11,893 nucleotides of DNA from an uncultured Oscillospiraceae bacterium (GCA_910584395.1 CAJUAS010000045.1:1-11893), one strand, 5' to 3'; shown: positions 1 through 6,172, counted from the stretch's first letter. Notes: generated by a model from the sequence alone, not told the origin. Numbers and translations: made by a program.

Positions 1-25
1 TTCTGGTGCTTCGTGTTTTCTTCAC

Positions 26-46
26 GTTGTTTAATTTACAAGGTAC
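26..46 (-). promoter_or_regulatory. boxA-like leader element of a putative rRNA operon
   Basis: Read on the minus strand this stretch gives GTACCTTGTAAATTAAACAA. That resembles the boxA-type antitermination sequence in Firmicutes rrn leaders and 16S-23S spacers, which as I recall has a core like CTTTGAAAACTAAACAA. It lies about 45-65 nt downstream of the predicted start of the strong leftward promoter at 98-126, the place expected in an rrn leader. The rRNA gene itself would lie left of base 1 and cannot be seen. A tRNA or other stable-RNA operon is the main alternative. Confidence 0.5.
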
Positions 47-61
47 ACGCCCGAACGGGGC

Positions 62-97
62 AGTCAGGCACGCACCCCTCGGGGTGAGTGCCTGACT
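62..97. repeat. 17-position inverted repeat at the start of the leftward transcript
   Basis: Bases 62-78 pair with 81-97 with a single mismatch (g72/a87): AGTCAGGCAC, then CACCCC, then the complementary arm. The repeat directly abuts the -10 box at 98-103. A transcript starting near base 91 would begin with GGCAC and fold at once into a GC-rich hairpin. No T-run follows on either strand, so it does not look like a terminator. It may be a 5'-end stabilising stem of an rRNA leader, or an operator over the start site. Confidence 0.7.
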
Positions 98-136
98 ACT
101 ATACCAAAGGTGTTCTGGAATGTCAAGAACTTTTTT
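98..136 (-). promoter_or_regulatory. strong sigma-A promoter with UP-like tract, firing left
   Basis: On the minus strand the -35 is TTGACA (121-126, perfect), the spacer is 17 bp (104-120) and the -10 is TATAGT (98-103). Six adenines at 131-136 sit just upstream of the -35, and a second A5/T7 tract lies at 148-159, matching the two-subsite layout of an UP element. The start is predicted near base 91. Nothing downstream within the window is coding on the minus strand. Promoter strength and the boxA-like leader suggest a stable-RNA operon, most likely rrn. Confidence 0.8.
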
Positions 137-143
137 CACAAAA

Positions 144-163
144 TCCGAAAAAAATTTTTCGGA
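144..163 (-). terminator. possible weak terminator of the stalk-protein gene
   Basis: TCCGAAAAA (144-152) pairs with TTTTTCGGA (155-163), a 9-bp A/T-rich stem lying 20 nt past the stop codon at 183-185 on the minus strand. On that strand it is followed by TTTTGTG. The stem has little G+C, so termination would be inefficient. The same A and T tracts lie in the UP-element position of the downstream promoter, so this may simply be promoter DNA. Confidence 0.4.
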
Positions 164-182
164 GGTTTGGGAAGATCATCTG

Positions 183-2168
183 TTATTGTAAAATCTGCTT
201 TTGTCCCAGACAGGTGGGGCAGGTGATCTCCCTTGTGCCGGAGCGGATCTTCCCCGTGCCGTTGCAGGAGGGACAGGTCTGCCAGTGCATCAGTCCCCCG
301 GCGCTTCCCTGATTGGTGGCGGGGGTGATGGTGATGGTCATGGTGTAGGCGCTGTTAAAGAGATCGGATGAAAGGGTAGTCCCCTGAACCGTCTGGTCCA
401 GATAGGCCCGGACGGTCACCACCCCCGGCCGTTTGGCGTAGAACCTGCAGGTCGCGTCCTTGCGGTCCACCTTCACCAGCTCCCCGCCGTCCAGCACATC
501 CCAGCTGTAGGCGTGGTAGGTGCTGATGGCCTTCTGTGAGTTGTACAGGGTCAGGGATTCCCCCACCTCCATGGTGTAGTTGAAGCCGTCGATGGTGTAG
601 TGCTCCAAATACTTCCGCGCCGTCTCCGGCACTTCTTCGGAGGCGAACAGCTGCTGGCTCTGCTCCAGCTCAACAAGATCCTCCCCCTGCCGGCTCTCGT
701 TGGACACCACCACCAGCTGGTAGGTCGGCTCATAACCCACCCACAGGCCCAGTCCCTCCAAAATGTACCGAACCGGGACATAGGTGCGGTTGTTCATGGC
801 CTTGGAGGGTGCTTCCATGGTCTTTTTCTGCCGCTGGCCGCCCTTCTGAATGATCACGTCCTTCGAGCCGATGACGTGGCTCACCTTGCAGTTGCCTAAC
901 GTATAGGTGGTGTTGTTGGTCTTAGAATCCCACGTGCTTGTGCCGCCGAAGGCGTCCACGATGCGGCTCACCGGCACTAAGGTGCGGTTGTTCTCCGCGA
1001 TGGGGTACACATTGGCGCTCTTGTCGTCCACCTGAACCACATCGTTGTTGACACACATCTTATTATAGCCGATGCCCAGCACCGCCGTCACCTTCTCCGG
1101 CGGCCGCTCCGCGCTGCCCAGCTTCGCCCCCGTGGCGGTGCGGCGGTTGGACTCCACCGGCTTCAGCCCGTCGTCCCATGCCACGGTGATATAGCAGCTT
1201 TTGCCGCTGTCCCACACCGTGACCTTCAAATGAAACGGACCGTAGTTGTTCCAGTCAATGGCGCCGCCCGCCGCCAGATTTTCCTCCATGGGCGCCGTCC
1301 CGGTATAGCGGATATACCATGTGGAGCTTCCGCCGCCCGACCATGAGAGATCCTCCCGGTCGACGAGCTGACCGTTCTTCCGCCGGGAGATCAGATAGAA
1401 GTTGTCCTCCCCCACCAGCAGATCCACATACTCTTGGGCGACCTGAAGCAGTTCGTCATAAGACAGGGGGTTCTTGCTCGTGTCCTCATAATAGAGGCCC
1501 TCATCGGAACAGGTCAGATAGTACCCCATGGCCGAGTTCAGGTCTTGGAAGGTGTTGTCCGAGTTGCCCACCGCGCCCCCAGCCACGTGTTCCGTACCGC
1601 TGTTGTCGGGCCGGTCGTCTCCCACGCCGGGGTCGGCGTAATGGTCGATGCCCTCGGGCCGCAGGGCGGCGTCCCAGCGCACCGTGACGGAGTTGCGCCG
1701 GGCGGCGTTGGGGCGGGAGGCATCCCGCTCGGCCTGCACGGTGATATGGTATTCCCCATAGTCAGGCCATGTCTTGTCCGCCCGCATGGCCTTCAGGGTG
1801 TCTTCCATTTTATCGCTGCCGGTGTAGCGCAGGGCGCAGCTATACGTTACCTCTTCGCCGCCCTCCTTGCCCCGCGTCACCTTCAGGGGCGAAACCACCT
1901 TAAAATCCCCTGTCTCTTCCAGCAGATTGATATAGTCCTCCGCCAGAAACAGGCAGTTGTCCCAGTCGTCCGTCGTCTGGAAATAGGTCTGGGTAGGCAC
2001 GGCGTTGCTGCCGATGGCGGGCCACGCCTTATCCGCCTTCATACCCACCCCCACATTTTCGGCAAACTCCGGGAAGTACACCAGTCCGGCGGCTACGGCG
2101 GGGAGCTGCCCCACCGTCATCACCGCGCACAGCAGAAGGGCCAGCAGTCTCTTTGTCATTCTTTTCAT
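183..2168 (-). CDS. secreted copper-amine-oxidase-N (stalk) domain protein with DnaJ-like zinc motif
   Basis: 661 residues, of unknown function. The start at 2168 is chosen because AAAGGAGG (2176-2183) lies 7 nt upstream and the protein then opens with a signal peptide (MKRMTKRLLALLLCAV..., cleavage near AVAA-G28). An upstream start at 2348 would run into metA. Residues about 58-173 and 213-338 are two diverged copies of one module (shared RYTG...ME..L, W..YG..H, V.V.WD..L.P); a fragment at 43-53 (MKADKAWPAIG) echoes 128-138. Residues about 360-490 form a copper-amine-oxidase N-terminal-like domain (P-I-x-x-NNRTLVPVSRI, later NNRTYVPVRYI), a common extracellular fold in Clostridia that usually lacks amine oxidase activity. 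Residues 525-615 look Ig-like (Big). The C-terminus has CPSCNGTG and CPTCLG (C632, C635, C650, C653), two DnaJ-type zinc-ribbon repeats. No sortase motif, SLH domain or C-terminal membrane anchor is seen. It follows metA closely and is probably co-transcribed. Confidence 0.85.
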   Translation of the reverse strand: MKRMTKRLLALLLCAVMTVGQLPAVAAGLVYFPEFAENVGVGMKADKAWPAIGSNAVPTQTYFQTTDDWDNCLFLAEDYINLLEETGDFKVVSPLKVTRGKEGGEEVTYSCALRYTGSDKMEDTLKAMRADKTWPDYGEYHITVQAERDASRPNAARRNSVTVRWDAALRPEGIDHYADPGVGDDRPDNSGTEHVAGGAVGNSDNTFQDLNSAMGYYLTCSDEGLYYEDTSKNPLSYDELLQVAQEYVDLLVGEDNFYLISRRKNGQLVDREDLSWSGGGSSTWYIRYTGTAPMEENLAAGGAIDWNNYGPFHLKVTVWDSGKSCYITVAWDDGLKPVESNRRTATGAKLGSAERPPEKVTAVLGIGYNKMCVNNDVVQVDDKSANVYPIAENNRTLVPVSRIVDAFGGTSTWDSKTNNTTYTLGNCKVSHVIGSKDVIIQKGGQRQKKTMEAPSKAMNNRTYVPVRYILEGLGLWVGYEPTYQLVVVSNESRQGEDLVELEQSQQLFASEEVPETARKYLEHYTIDGFNYTMEVGESLTLYNSQKAISTYHAYSWDVLDGGELVKVDRKDATCRFYAKRPGVVTVRAYLDQTVQGTTLSSDLFNSAYTMTITITPATNQGSAGGLMHWQTCPSCNGTGKIRSGTREITCPTCLGQKQILQ

Positions 2169-2175
2169 TGTCCTG

Positions 2176-2183
2176 CCTCCTTT
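2176..2183 (-). promoter_or_regulatory. ribosome binding site overlapping the metA stop codon
   Basis: AAAGGAGG on the minus strand, 7 nt before the ATG at 2166-2168. Its first bases are part of the metA TAA (2182-2184), so ribosomes ending metA reach this site directly. This decides the start of the stalk-protein gene and suggests translational coupling. Confidence 0.8.
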
Positions 2184-3096
2184 ATATATTACGAACGTCG
2201 TAGGGCGTGGTCTGGTACACATAGTAGTTGAGCCAGTTGGTATACAAAAGCTGGGCCGCCGAACGCCATTGAACGACCGGTTCTTTCGTGGGGTCGTCAT
2301 CGGGGAAATAGTGCCGGGGCACGTCGACGGGAAGGCCCTTGTCCACATCCCGGCGGTACTCCCGCGCCAGCGTGTCCGGGTCGTATTCCGGGTGGCCAGT
2401 GATAAAGAACTGGCGGTTGTCCCGGCTCTTCACCGCGAACACTCCCGCCTCCTCCGACACCGCCAGCAGCTCCAGCGCAGGGATCTCAAGGATGTCCTCG
2501 GCGCGGTTTTCCGTGTGGCGGGAATGGGGGACGTAAAACACGTCGTCAAACCCCCGGAACAGCGGGGAGTTGGGCTTGAGCGCCCGGTGGGGAAACACAC
2601 CGAACAGCTTTTTGTCCATGGCGTGCTTGGGGATGCCGTAGTGGTAATAAAACGCCGCCTGCGCGCCCCAGCAGACGTGGAAGGTGGAATGGACATGGGT
2701 CTTGGACCACTCCATGATGGCGCACAGCTCCGGCCAGTAGTCCACCTCCTCAAACTCCATGTTCTCCACCGGCGCGCCGGTGATGATCATGCCGTCATAT
2801 TTGTTGTCCCTGATCTGTTCAAAGGTGGTGTAGAAGGATTGCAGGTGGGACACGTCGGTGTAGTGGCCCACATAGCTGGCGGTCTGCAGCAGCTCCACCT
2901 GAATTTGGAGGGGGGTGTTGGACAGCTTGCGAAGAAGCTGGGTCTCGGTGACGATCTTGGTGGGCATCAGGTTGAGGATGAGCACCTTCAGCGGGCGGAT
3001 ATCCTGATGGAACGCCCGGAACTCGGTCATGGTGAAGATGTTTTCCTCCTCCAGCACCTCACGGGCGGGGAGAGAATCCGGGATGCGAATGGGCAT
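2182..3096 (-). CDS. metA: homoserine O-acyltransferase MetA, predicted O-acetyltransferase
   Basis: 304 residues, full length for MetA (E. coli 309). It activates L-homoserine by acylating its hydroxyl, the first committed step of methionine synthesis, in the cytoplasm. The class-I-glutamine-amidotransferase-like fold is shown by TGAPVEN (106-112), the nucleophile in HVCWGAQ (Cys142) and GHPEYD with His235 and Glu237; the triad numbering equals that of E. coli MetA. Residue 111 is Glu. In characterised enzymes Glu111 goes with acetyl-CoA use (Bacillus cereus) and Gly111 with succinyl-CoA use (E. coli), so the product is probably O-acetylhomoserine. The start ATG (3094-3096) has AGGAGG at 3104-3109, 7 nt upstream, and gives the family N-terminus MPIRIPDSLPA. 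A near-perfect promoter lies directly upstream, with a leader of only about 28 nt, so there is no room for a SAM riboswitch or T-box. The gene is followed after 13 nt by the stalk-protein gene. No other methionine gene is in the window. Confidence 0.96.
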   Translation of the reverse strand: MPIRIPDSLPAREVLEEENIFTMTEFRAFHQDIRPLKVLILNLMPTKIVTETQLLRKLSNTPLQIQVELLQTASYVGHYTDVSHLQSFYTTFEQIRDNKYDGMIITGAPVENMEFEEVDYWPELCAIMEWSKTHVHSTFHVCWGAQAAFYYHYGIPKHAMDKKLFGVFPHRALKPNSPLFRGFDDVFYVPHSRHTENRAEDILEIPALELLAVSEEAGVFAVKSRDNRQFFITGHPEYDPDTLAREYRRDVDKGLPVDVPRHYFPDDDPTKEPVVQWRSAAQLLYTNWLNYYVYQTTPYDVRNI

Positions 3097-3130
3097 ACAC
3101 CCACCTCCTGAACAAAGGGTTTGATATTTT

Positions 3131-3159
3131 ATTATAATCCTATTTCCCTCCCTGTGCAA
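3131..3159 (-). promoter_or_regulatory. sigma-A promoter of metA and the stalk-protein gene
   Basis: On the minus strand: TTGCAC (154-159 of the 3000s, i.e. 3154-3159), a 17-bp spacer (3137-3153) and a perfect TATAAT (3131-3136). The predicted start near 3124 gives a leader of about 28 nt ending at the metA ATG. The local A/T richness contrasts with the flanking genes. Confidence 0.85.
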
Positions 3160-3200
3160 GGAGAATCAAACATATTCTAATGTATGCCCGCCCCGGTTTT

Positions 3201-3209
3201 TGCCATACT
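3201..3209 (+). promoter_or_regulatory. candidate extended -10 for tepA
   Basis: TGCCATACT has the TGn extension plus CATACT, ending 15 nt before the AGGAGG of tepA. No recognisable -35 lies 16-18 bp upstream. It is the best candidate I see between the metA promoter and tepA, but it is weak. Confidence 0.25.
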
Positions 3210-3239
3210 AAGGAAAACTGCGTCAGGAGGACCTTTCTT

Positions 3240-3962
3240 ATGAGCGAGACGACCCCCACCGCGCCCCAGGGCGACAACAACGGGCAAAACAGCGATTCCT
3301 CTGAATTTCGTCAAGGCATCGTGGACCTGGGCTCCTCCACCATCCGCACCGCCCGGGGTTCGATCCACACCCTCACCATCGTGGGCCAGATCGAGGGGCA
3401 TCAGGAGCTGCCCTCCAACGCCAAGGCCACCAAGTATGAACACGTCCTTCCCCTGCTGGCGTCGGTGGAGGAGAGCGAGGACATCGACGGCCTGCTGGTA
3501 CTCCTCAACACCGTGGGCGGCGACATTGAAGCGGGCCTTGCCATCGCCGAGCTGATCGCGGGGATGAAAAAGCCCACCGTCTCGCTGGTGCTGGGGGGCG
3601 GGCACTCCATCGGCGTCCCGCTGGCGGCGTCGGCCAAAAAGTCTTTCATCGTCCCCTCGGCAGCCATGACCATCCACCCCGTGCGCCTCAACGGGCTGGT
3701 CATCGCCGTGCCCCAGACCTTCAACTATTTTGAGCGCATCCAAGAGCGCATCATCGAATTTGTGGTGGCCAACTCCCACATCGCCCGGGAGGACTTCACC
3801 CGCCTCATGCTCCGCACCGGGGAGCTGGCCGCCGACGTGGGCAGCGTCATCTACGGGCAAGAGGCGGTGGATCTGGGCCTCATCGACGCCATTGGTGGGC
3901 TTTCCGACGCGTTGGACTGCCTTCACGCCATGATTGACGCCAAAAATGAGGAGAAAAAATAA
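3240..3962 (+). CDS. tepA: TepA-type ClpP-fold serine peptidase relative
   Basis: 240 residues, close to Bacillus subtilis TepA (YmfB, translocation-enhancing protein). The family belongs to the ClpP/crotonase superfamily and is cytoplasmic; its substrates are poorly known. Residues 1-40 are a polar, low-complexity lead-in. The core starts at TLTIVGQIEGH (44-54) and continues through KYEHVLP (65-71), LLNTVGGDIEAGLAIAE (88-104), GGGHSIG (119-125, nucleophile Ser123), TIHPVRL (144-150, base His146) and AVDLGLID (209-216). Asp199 is the likely third triad residue by alignment to ClpP Asp171, so a catalytic triad is plausible. The start ATG at 3240 has AGGAGG at 3225-3230, 9 nt upstream; the in-frame ATG at 3180 lacks such a site and adds unrelated residues. 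There is no ClpX or ClpA partner nearby. In Bacillus the gene sits beside ftsK/spoIIIE, but here it stands alone between metA (divergent) and the glycogen operon. No terminator is visible after it. Confidence 0.92.
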   Translation: MSETTPTAPQGDNNGQNSDSSEFRQGIVDLGSSTIRTARGSIHTLTIVGQIEGHQELPSNAKATKYEHVLPLLASVEESEDIDGLLVLLNTVGGDIEAGLAIAELIAGMKKPTVSLVLGGGHSIGVPLAASAKKSFIVPSAAMTIHPVRLNGLVIAVPQTFNYFERIQERIIEFVVANSHIAREDFTRLMLRTGELAADVGSVIYGQEAVDLGLIDAIGGLSDALDCLHAMIDAKNEEKK

Positions 3963-3978
3963 AAAGACGGCTTGACCC

Positions 3979-4007
3979 TTGACGAGTCCCCCTGTGTGCT
4001 GTATAAT
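3979..4007 (+). promoter_or_regulatory. sigma-A promoter P1 of the glycogen operon
   Basis: TTGACG (3979-3984), a 17-bp spacer and a perfect TATAAT (4002-4007). It begins only 16 nt after the tepA stop. The predicted start near 4014 gives a leader of about 110 nt before glgB. I see no riboswitch or convincing terminator-antiterminator pair in that leader. Confidence 0.85.
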
Positions 4008-4051
4008 ATCACCAAAGATGGGCGTATTATCTCCAGCGTTCTCTGTAGATT

Positions 4052-4082
4052 TTGACCCATTTTGCGAAAAGCAGACTATAAA
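4052..4082 (+). promoter_or_regulatory. possible second promoter P2 of the glycogen operon
   Basis: TTGACC (4052-4057) and TATAAA (4077-4082) with a long 19-bp spacer; GACTAT (4074-4079) is an alternative -10 with a 16-bp spacer. The start would be near 4089, at the inverted repeat 4089-4104. Weaker than P1. Confidence 0.35.
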
Positions 4083-4088
4083 GCAGGC

Positions 4089-4104
4089 AAAGTGACAACA
4101 CTTT
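4089..4104. repeat. short inverted repeat upstream of glgB
   Basis: AAAGTG-acaa-CACTTT, a perfect 6-bp inverted repeat ending 7 nt before the glgB Shine-Dalgarno (4112-4117). It could be a small operator at the P2 start or a weak hairpin next to the ribosome site. A 6-bp repeat can occur by chance. Confidence 0.4.
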
Positions 4105-4123
4105 ACTGGTCAGGAGGCGCGGA

Positions 4124-6172
4124 ATGAACACGAAAAAACACAGATTCCCCGAATTCACCGCCGGCGATGCCGTAGACGCCTATTCTTATCTGGGCGCGCA
4201 TCCCGAAAAGAAGGGCTGGACGTTCCGCGTCTGGGCCCCCGCCGCCAAGGCGGTGTCTCTGGTTGGCGACTTCAACGCGTGGGACAACAAGGCCACCACC
4301 ATGTTCCCTTTGGGCGACGGCATTTGGGAGGTCCATGTGGACGGGCTGAAGCAGTTTGACATTTATAAGTACGCCATCACCGGGCAGGACGGGCAGGTGC
4401 GGCTGAAGGCGGACCCCTACGCGTTCCACGCCGAGACCCGCCCCGGCACGGCCTCCAAGCTCTATGACCTCAAGGGCTATAAGTGGGGCGACACTGCTTG
4501 GCTCAAGCGCCGGGCCAGCACCCCCATCTATGACAACCCCGCCAACATCTATGAGGTACATCTCGGCTCTTGGCGGCGCACGCTGGAGGGCGAGTTCCTC
4601 TCCTACCGCGATATGGCCGAGCAGCTCCCCGGCTATGTGAAAGAGATGGGCTTCACCCATGTGGAGCTGATGCCCATCACCGAATATCCGCTGGATGCCT
4701 CTTGGGGCTATCAGTGTACCGGCTATTTTGCCGCCACCAGCCGTTACGGCACGCCCCATGACCTCATGTACTTAATTGACAAGCTCCATCAGGCCGGCGT
4801 AGGCGTCATTCTGGACTGGGTTCCCGCCCACTTCCCCAAGGACGCCTTCGGCCTTTACCAGTTTGACGGCTCTCCTACTTATGAATACGCCGACTCCCGC
4901 AAAGGGGAGCACAAGGACTGGGGCACTATGGTCTTTGACTATGCCCGCCATGAGGTTCGCTCCTTCCTCTTCTCCTCGGCCAACTTCTGGATGCAGGAAT
5001 ACCACATCGACGGCCTGCGGGTGGATGCGGTCGCCTCCATGCTGTATCTGGACTACAGCCGTCAGGGCGGCGAGTGGGTGCCCAACGTCAACGGCGGACA
5101 TGAGAATCTGGAGGCGGTGGACTTCCTCCAGAAGCTCAACCAGCATATGTTTGCCCTGCACCCCGGCTGCCTGATGATCGCCGAGGAATCCACCGCTTGG
5201 CCCAACGTCTCCAAGCCCGTGGGCAAGGGCGGCCTGGAGGGCGGTCTGGGCTTCAACCTCAAATGGAACATGGGCTGGATGAACGACATCACCCACTACA
5301 TGAAGCTCGATCCCTACTTCCGCCAGTTCAACCATAAGGACATCACCTTCTCCTTCCTGTATGCCTTCTCGGAGAACTTCGTCCTGCCCCTGAGCCACGA
5401 CGAGGTGGTACATATGAAGGGCTCCTTCCTCAACAAGATGCCCGGCAAGTACGAGGAACAGTTCCAGGGCGTGCGCGCCTTCTACGGCTATATGATGACC
5501 CACCCCGGCAAGAAGCTGACCATGATGGGCAGCGAGTTCGGCCAGTGGAACGAGTGGCATTTTGAGTCCTCTCTGGACTGGCATCTCATCGACCCCGCCA
5601 CTCCCAACTGCCTCCAGCACCGTCAGCTCCACGCCTACTTCAAGGCCCTCAACGACTTTTATCTCAAGACCCCCGCTCTCTGGGAGCAGGACTTCTCTTG
5701 GGAGGGCTTTGAGTGGCTGTGCGCCGACGACAACCAGAACAACGTGGCCTCCTTCATCCGCCGGGACAAGAAGGGCAAGTGGGTCATGGTGGTGTGCAAC
5801 TTCTCCCCCGTCCTGCGGGAGGATTACCGCATCGGTGTTCCTGATGCCGGACAGTATGAGGTGGTGTTCTCCTCCGACGACGTGGAATTCGGCGGCGAGG
5901 GCCGCGCGCCCAAGGGTAAGCTCAAGACCGGCGCCGAGGGGATGCACGGCAGAGAGCAGTCCCTGAAGCTCACCATTCCGCCCATGTCCACCATGATCTT
6001 GGCCTGCACCAAGAAAGCCCCGGCAAAGAAACCTGCAGCAAAGAAGCCGGCGGTAAAGAAGCCTGCGGCAAAGAAGGCCGCCCCCGCCAAGGCGGCTGTC
6101 AAGCCTGTTTTCAAGGCGGCGGAAACGTCCGCCGCAAAAAATGTTGTGAAGAAGGATGTGAAGAAGCCGTGA
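4124..6172 (+). CDS. glgB: 1,4-alpha-glucan branching enzyme with Lys/Ala/Pro-rich tail
   Basis: 682 residues. GlgB cuts an alpha-1,4 glucan chain and re-attaches it in alpha-1,6 linkage, making branched glycogen. A CBM48-like domain lies at about 30-115 (FRVWAPAAKAVSLVGDFNAW), the GH13 barrel at about 140-520 and an all-beta C domain at about 525-628. GH13 motifs: DWVPAHF (231-237), DGLRVDAV with nucleophile Asp301, AEES with acid/base Glu354, and LSHDEVVH with Asp426, the likely transition-state residue. The long N1 domain of E. coli GlgB is absent, as in many Firmicutes. The start ATG has AGGAGG (4112-4117) 6 nt upstream. It is the first gene of the operon, and its TGA overlaps the glgC GTG. 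Odd: residues 629-682 are a histone-H1-like basic tail with KKPAA-type pentapeptides, and this tail uses GCA, GCG and CCT codons more freely than the GCC- and CCC-rich body. Confidence 0.97.
   Translation: MNTKKHRFPEFTAGDAVDAYSYLGAHPEKKGWTFRVWAPAAKAVSLVGDFNAWDNKATTMFPLGDGIWEVHVDGLKQFDIYKYAITGQDGQVRLKADPYAFHAETRPGTASKLYDLKGYKWGDTAWLKRRASTPIYDNPANIYEVHLGSWRRTLEGEFLSYRDMAEQLPGYVKEMGFTHVELMPITEYPLDASWGYQCTGYFAATSRYGTPHDLMYLIDKLHQAGVGVILDWVPAHFPKDAFGLYQFDGSPTYEYADSRKGEHKDWGTMVFDYARHEVRSFLFSSANFWMQEYHIDGLRVDAVASMLYLDYSRQGGEWVPNVNGGHENLEAVDFLQKLNQHMFALHPGCLMIAEESTAWPNVSKPVGKGGLEGGLGFNLKWNMGWMNDITHYMKLDPYFRQFNHKDITFSFLYAFSENFVLPLSHDEVVHMKGSFLNKMPGKYEEQFQGVRAFYGYMMTHPGKKLTMMGSEFGQWNEWHFESSLDWHLIDPATPNCLQHRQLHAYFKALNDFYLKTPALWEQDFSWEGFEWLCADDNQNNVASFIRRDKKGKWVMVVCNFSPVLREDYRIGVPDAGQYEVVFSSDDVEFGGEGRAPKGKLKTGAEGMHGREQSLKLTIPPMSTMILACTKKAPAKKPAAKKPAVKKPAAKKAAPAKAAVKPVFKAAETSAAKNVVKKDVKKP
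6026..6085 (+). repeat. 15-nt tandem repeat encoding KKPAA units in the GlgB tail
   Basis: Four consecutive 15-nt units encode KKPAA, KKPAV, KKPAA and KKAAP (residues 635-654), each beginning with two Lys codons. This period suggests growth by tandem duplication or replication slippage. The sequence after it (to 6169) continues Lys/Ala-rich without a strict period. Confidence 0.8.

Noticed and set aside
62..97. Inverted repeat as an intrinsic terminator or a CRISPR-like repeat
   Set aside because: No T-run follows on either strand, and it occurs once in the window.
88..312. 74-codon open frame on the plus strand at the left edge
   Set aside because: It runs through the leftward promoter and the end of the stalk-protein gene and has no Shine-Dalgarno.
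2005..3111. 368-codon open frame on the plus strand, opposite metA
   Set aside because: Antisense to metA with an intact catalytic triad; no ribosome site and no recognisable domain.
3133..3138. TATAAT on the plus strand as a tepA promoter
   Set aside because: It is the reverse side of the palindromic metA -10; no -35 lies at the right distance upstream on the plus strand.
4014..4123. Riboswitch in the glgB leader
   Set aside because: Only short weak pairings (such as ATGGG with CCCAT) and no terminator or sequestered ribosome site could be found.
4772..5947. 391-codon open frame on the minus strand, opposite glgB
   Set aside because: Shadow of the GH13 coding sequence, with no motif of its own.
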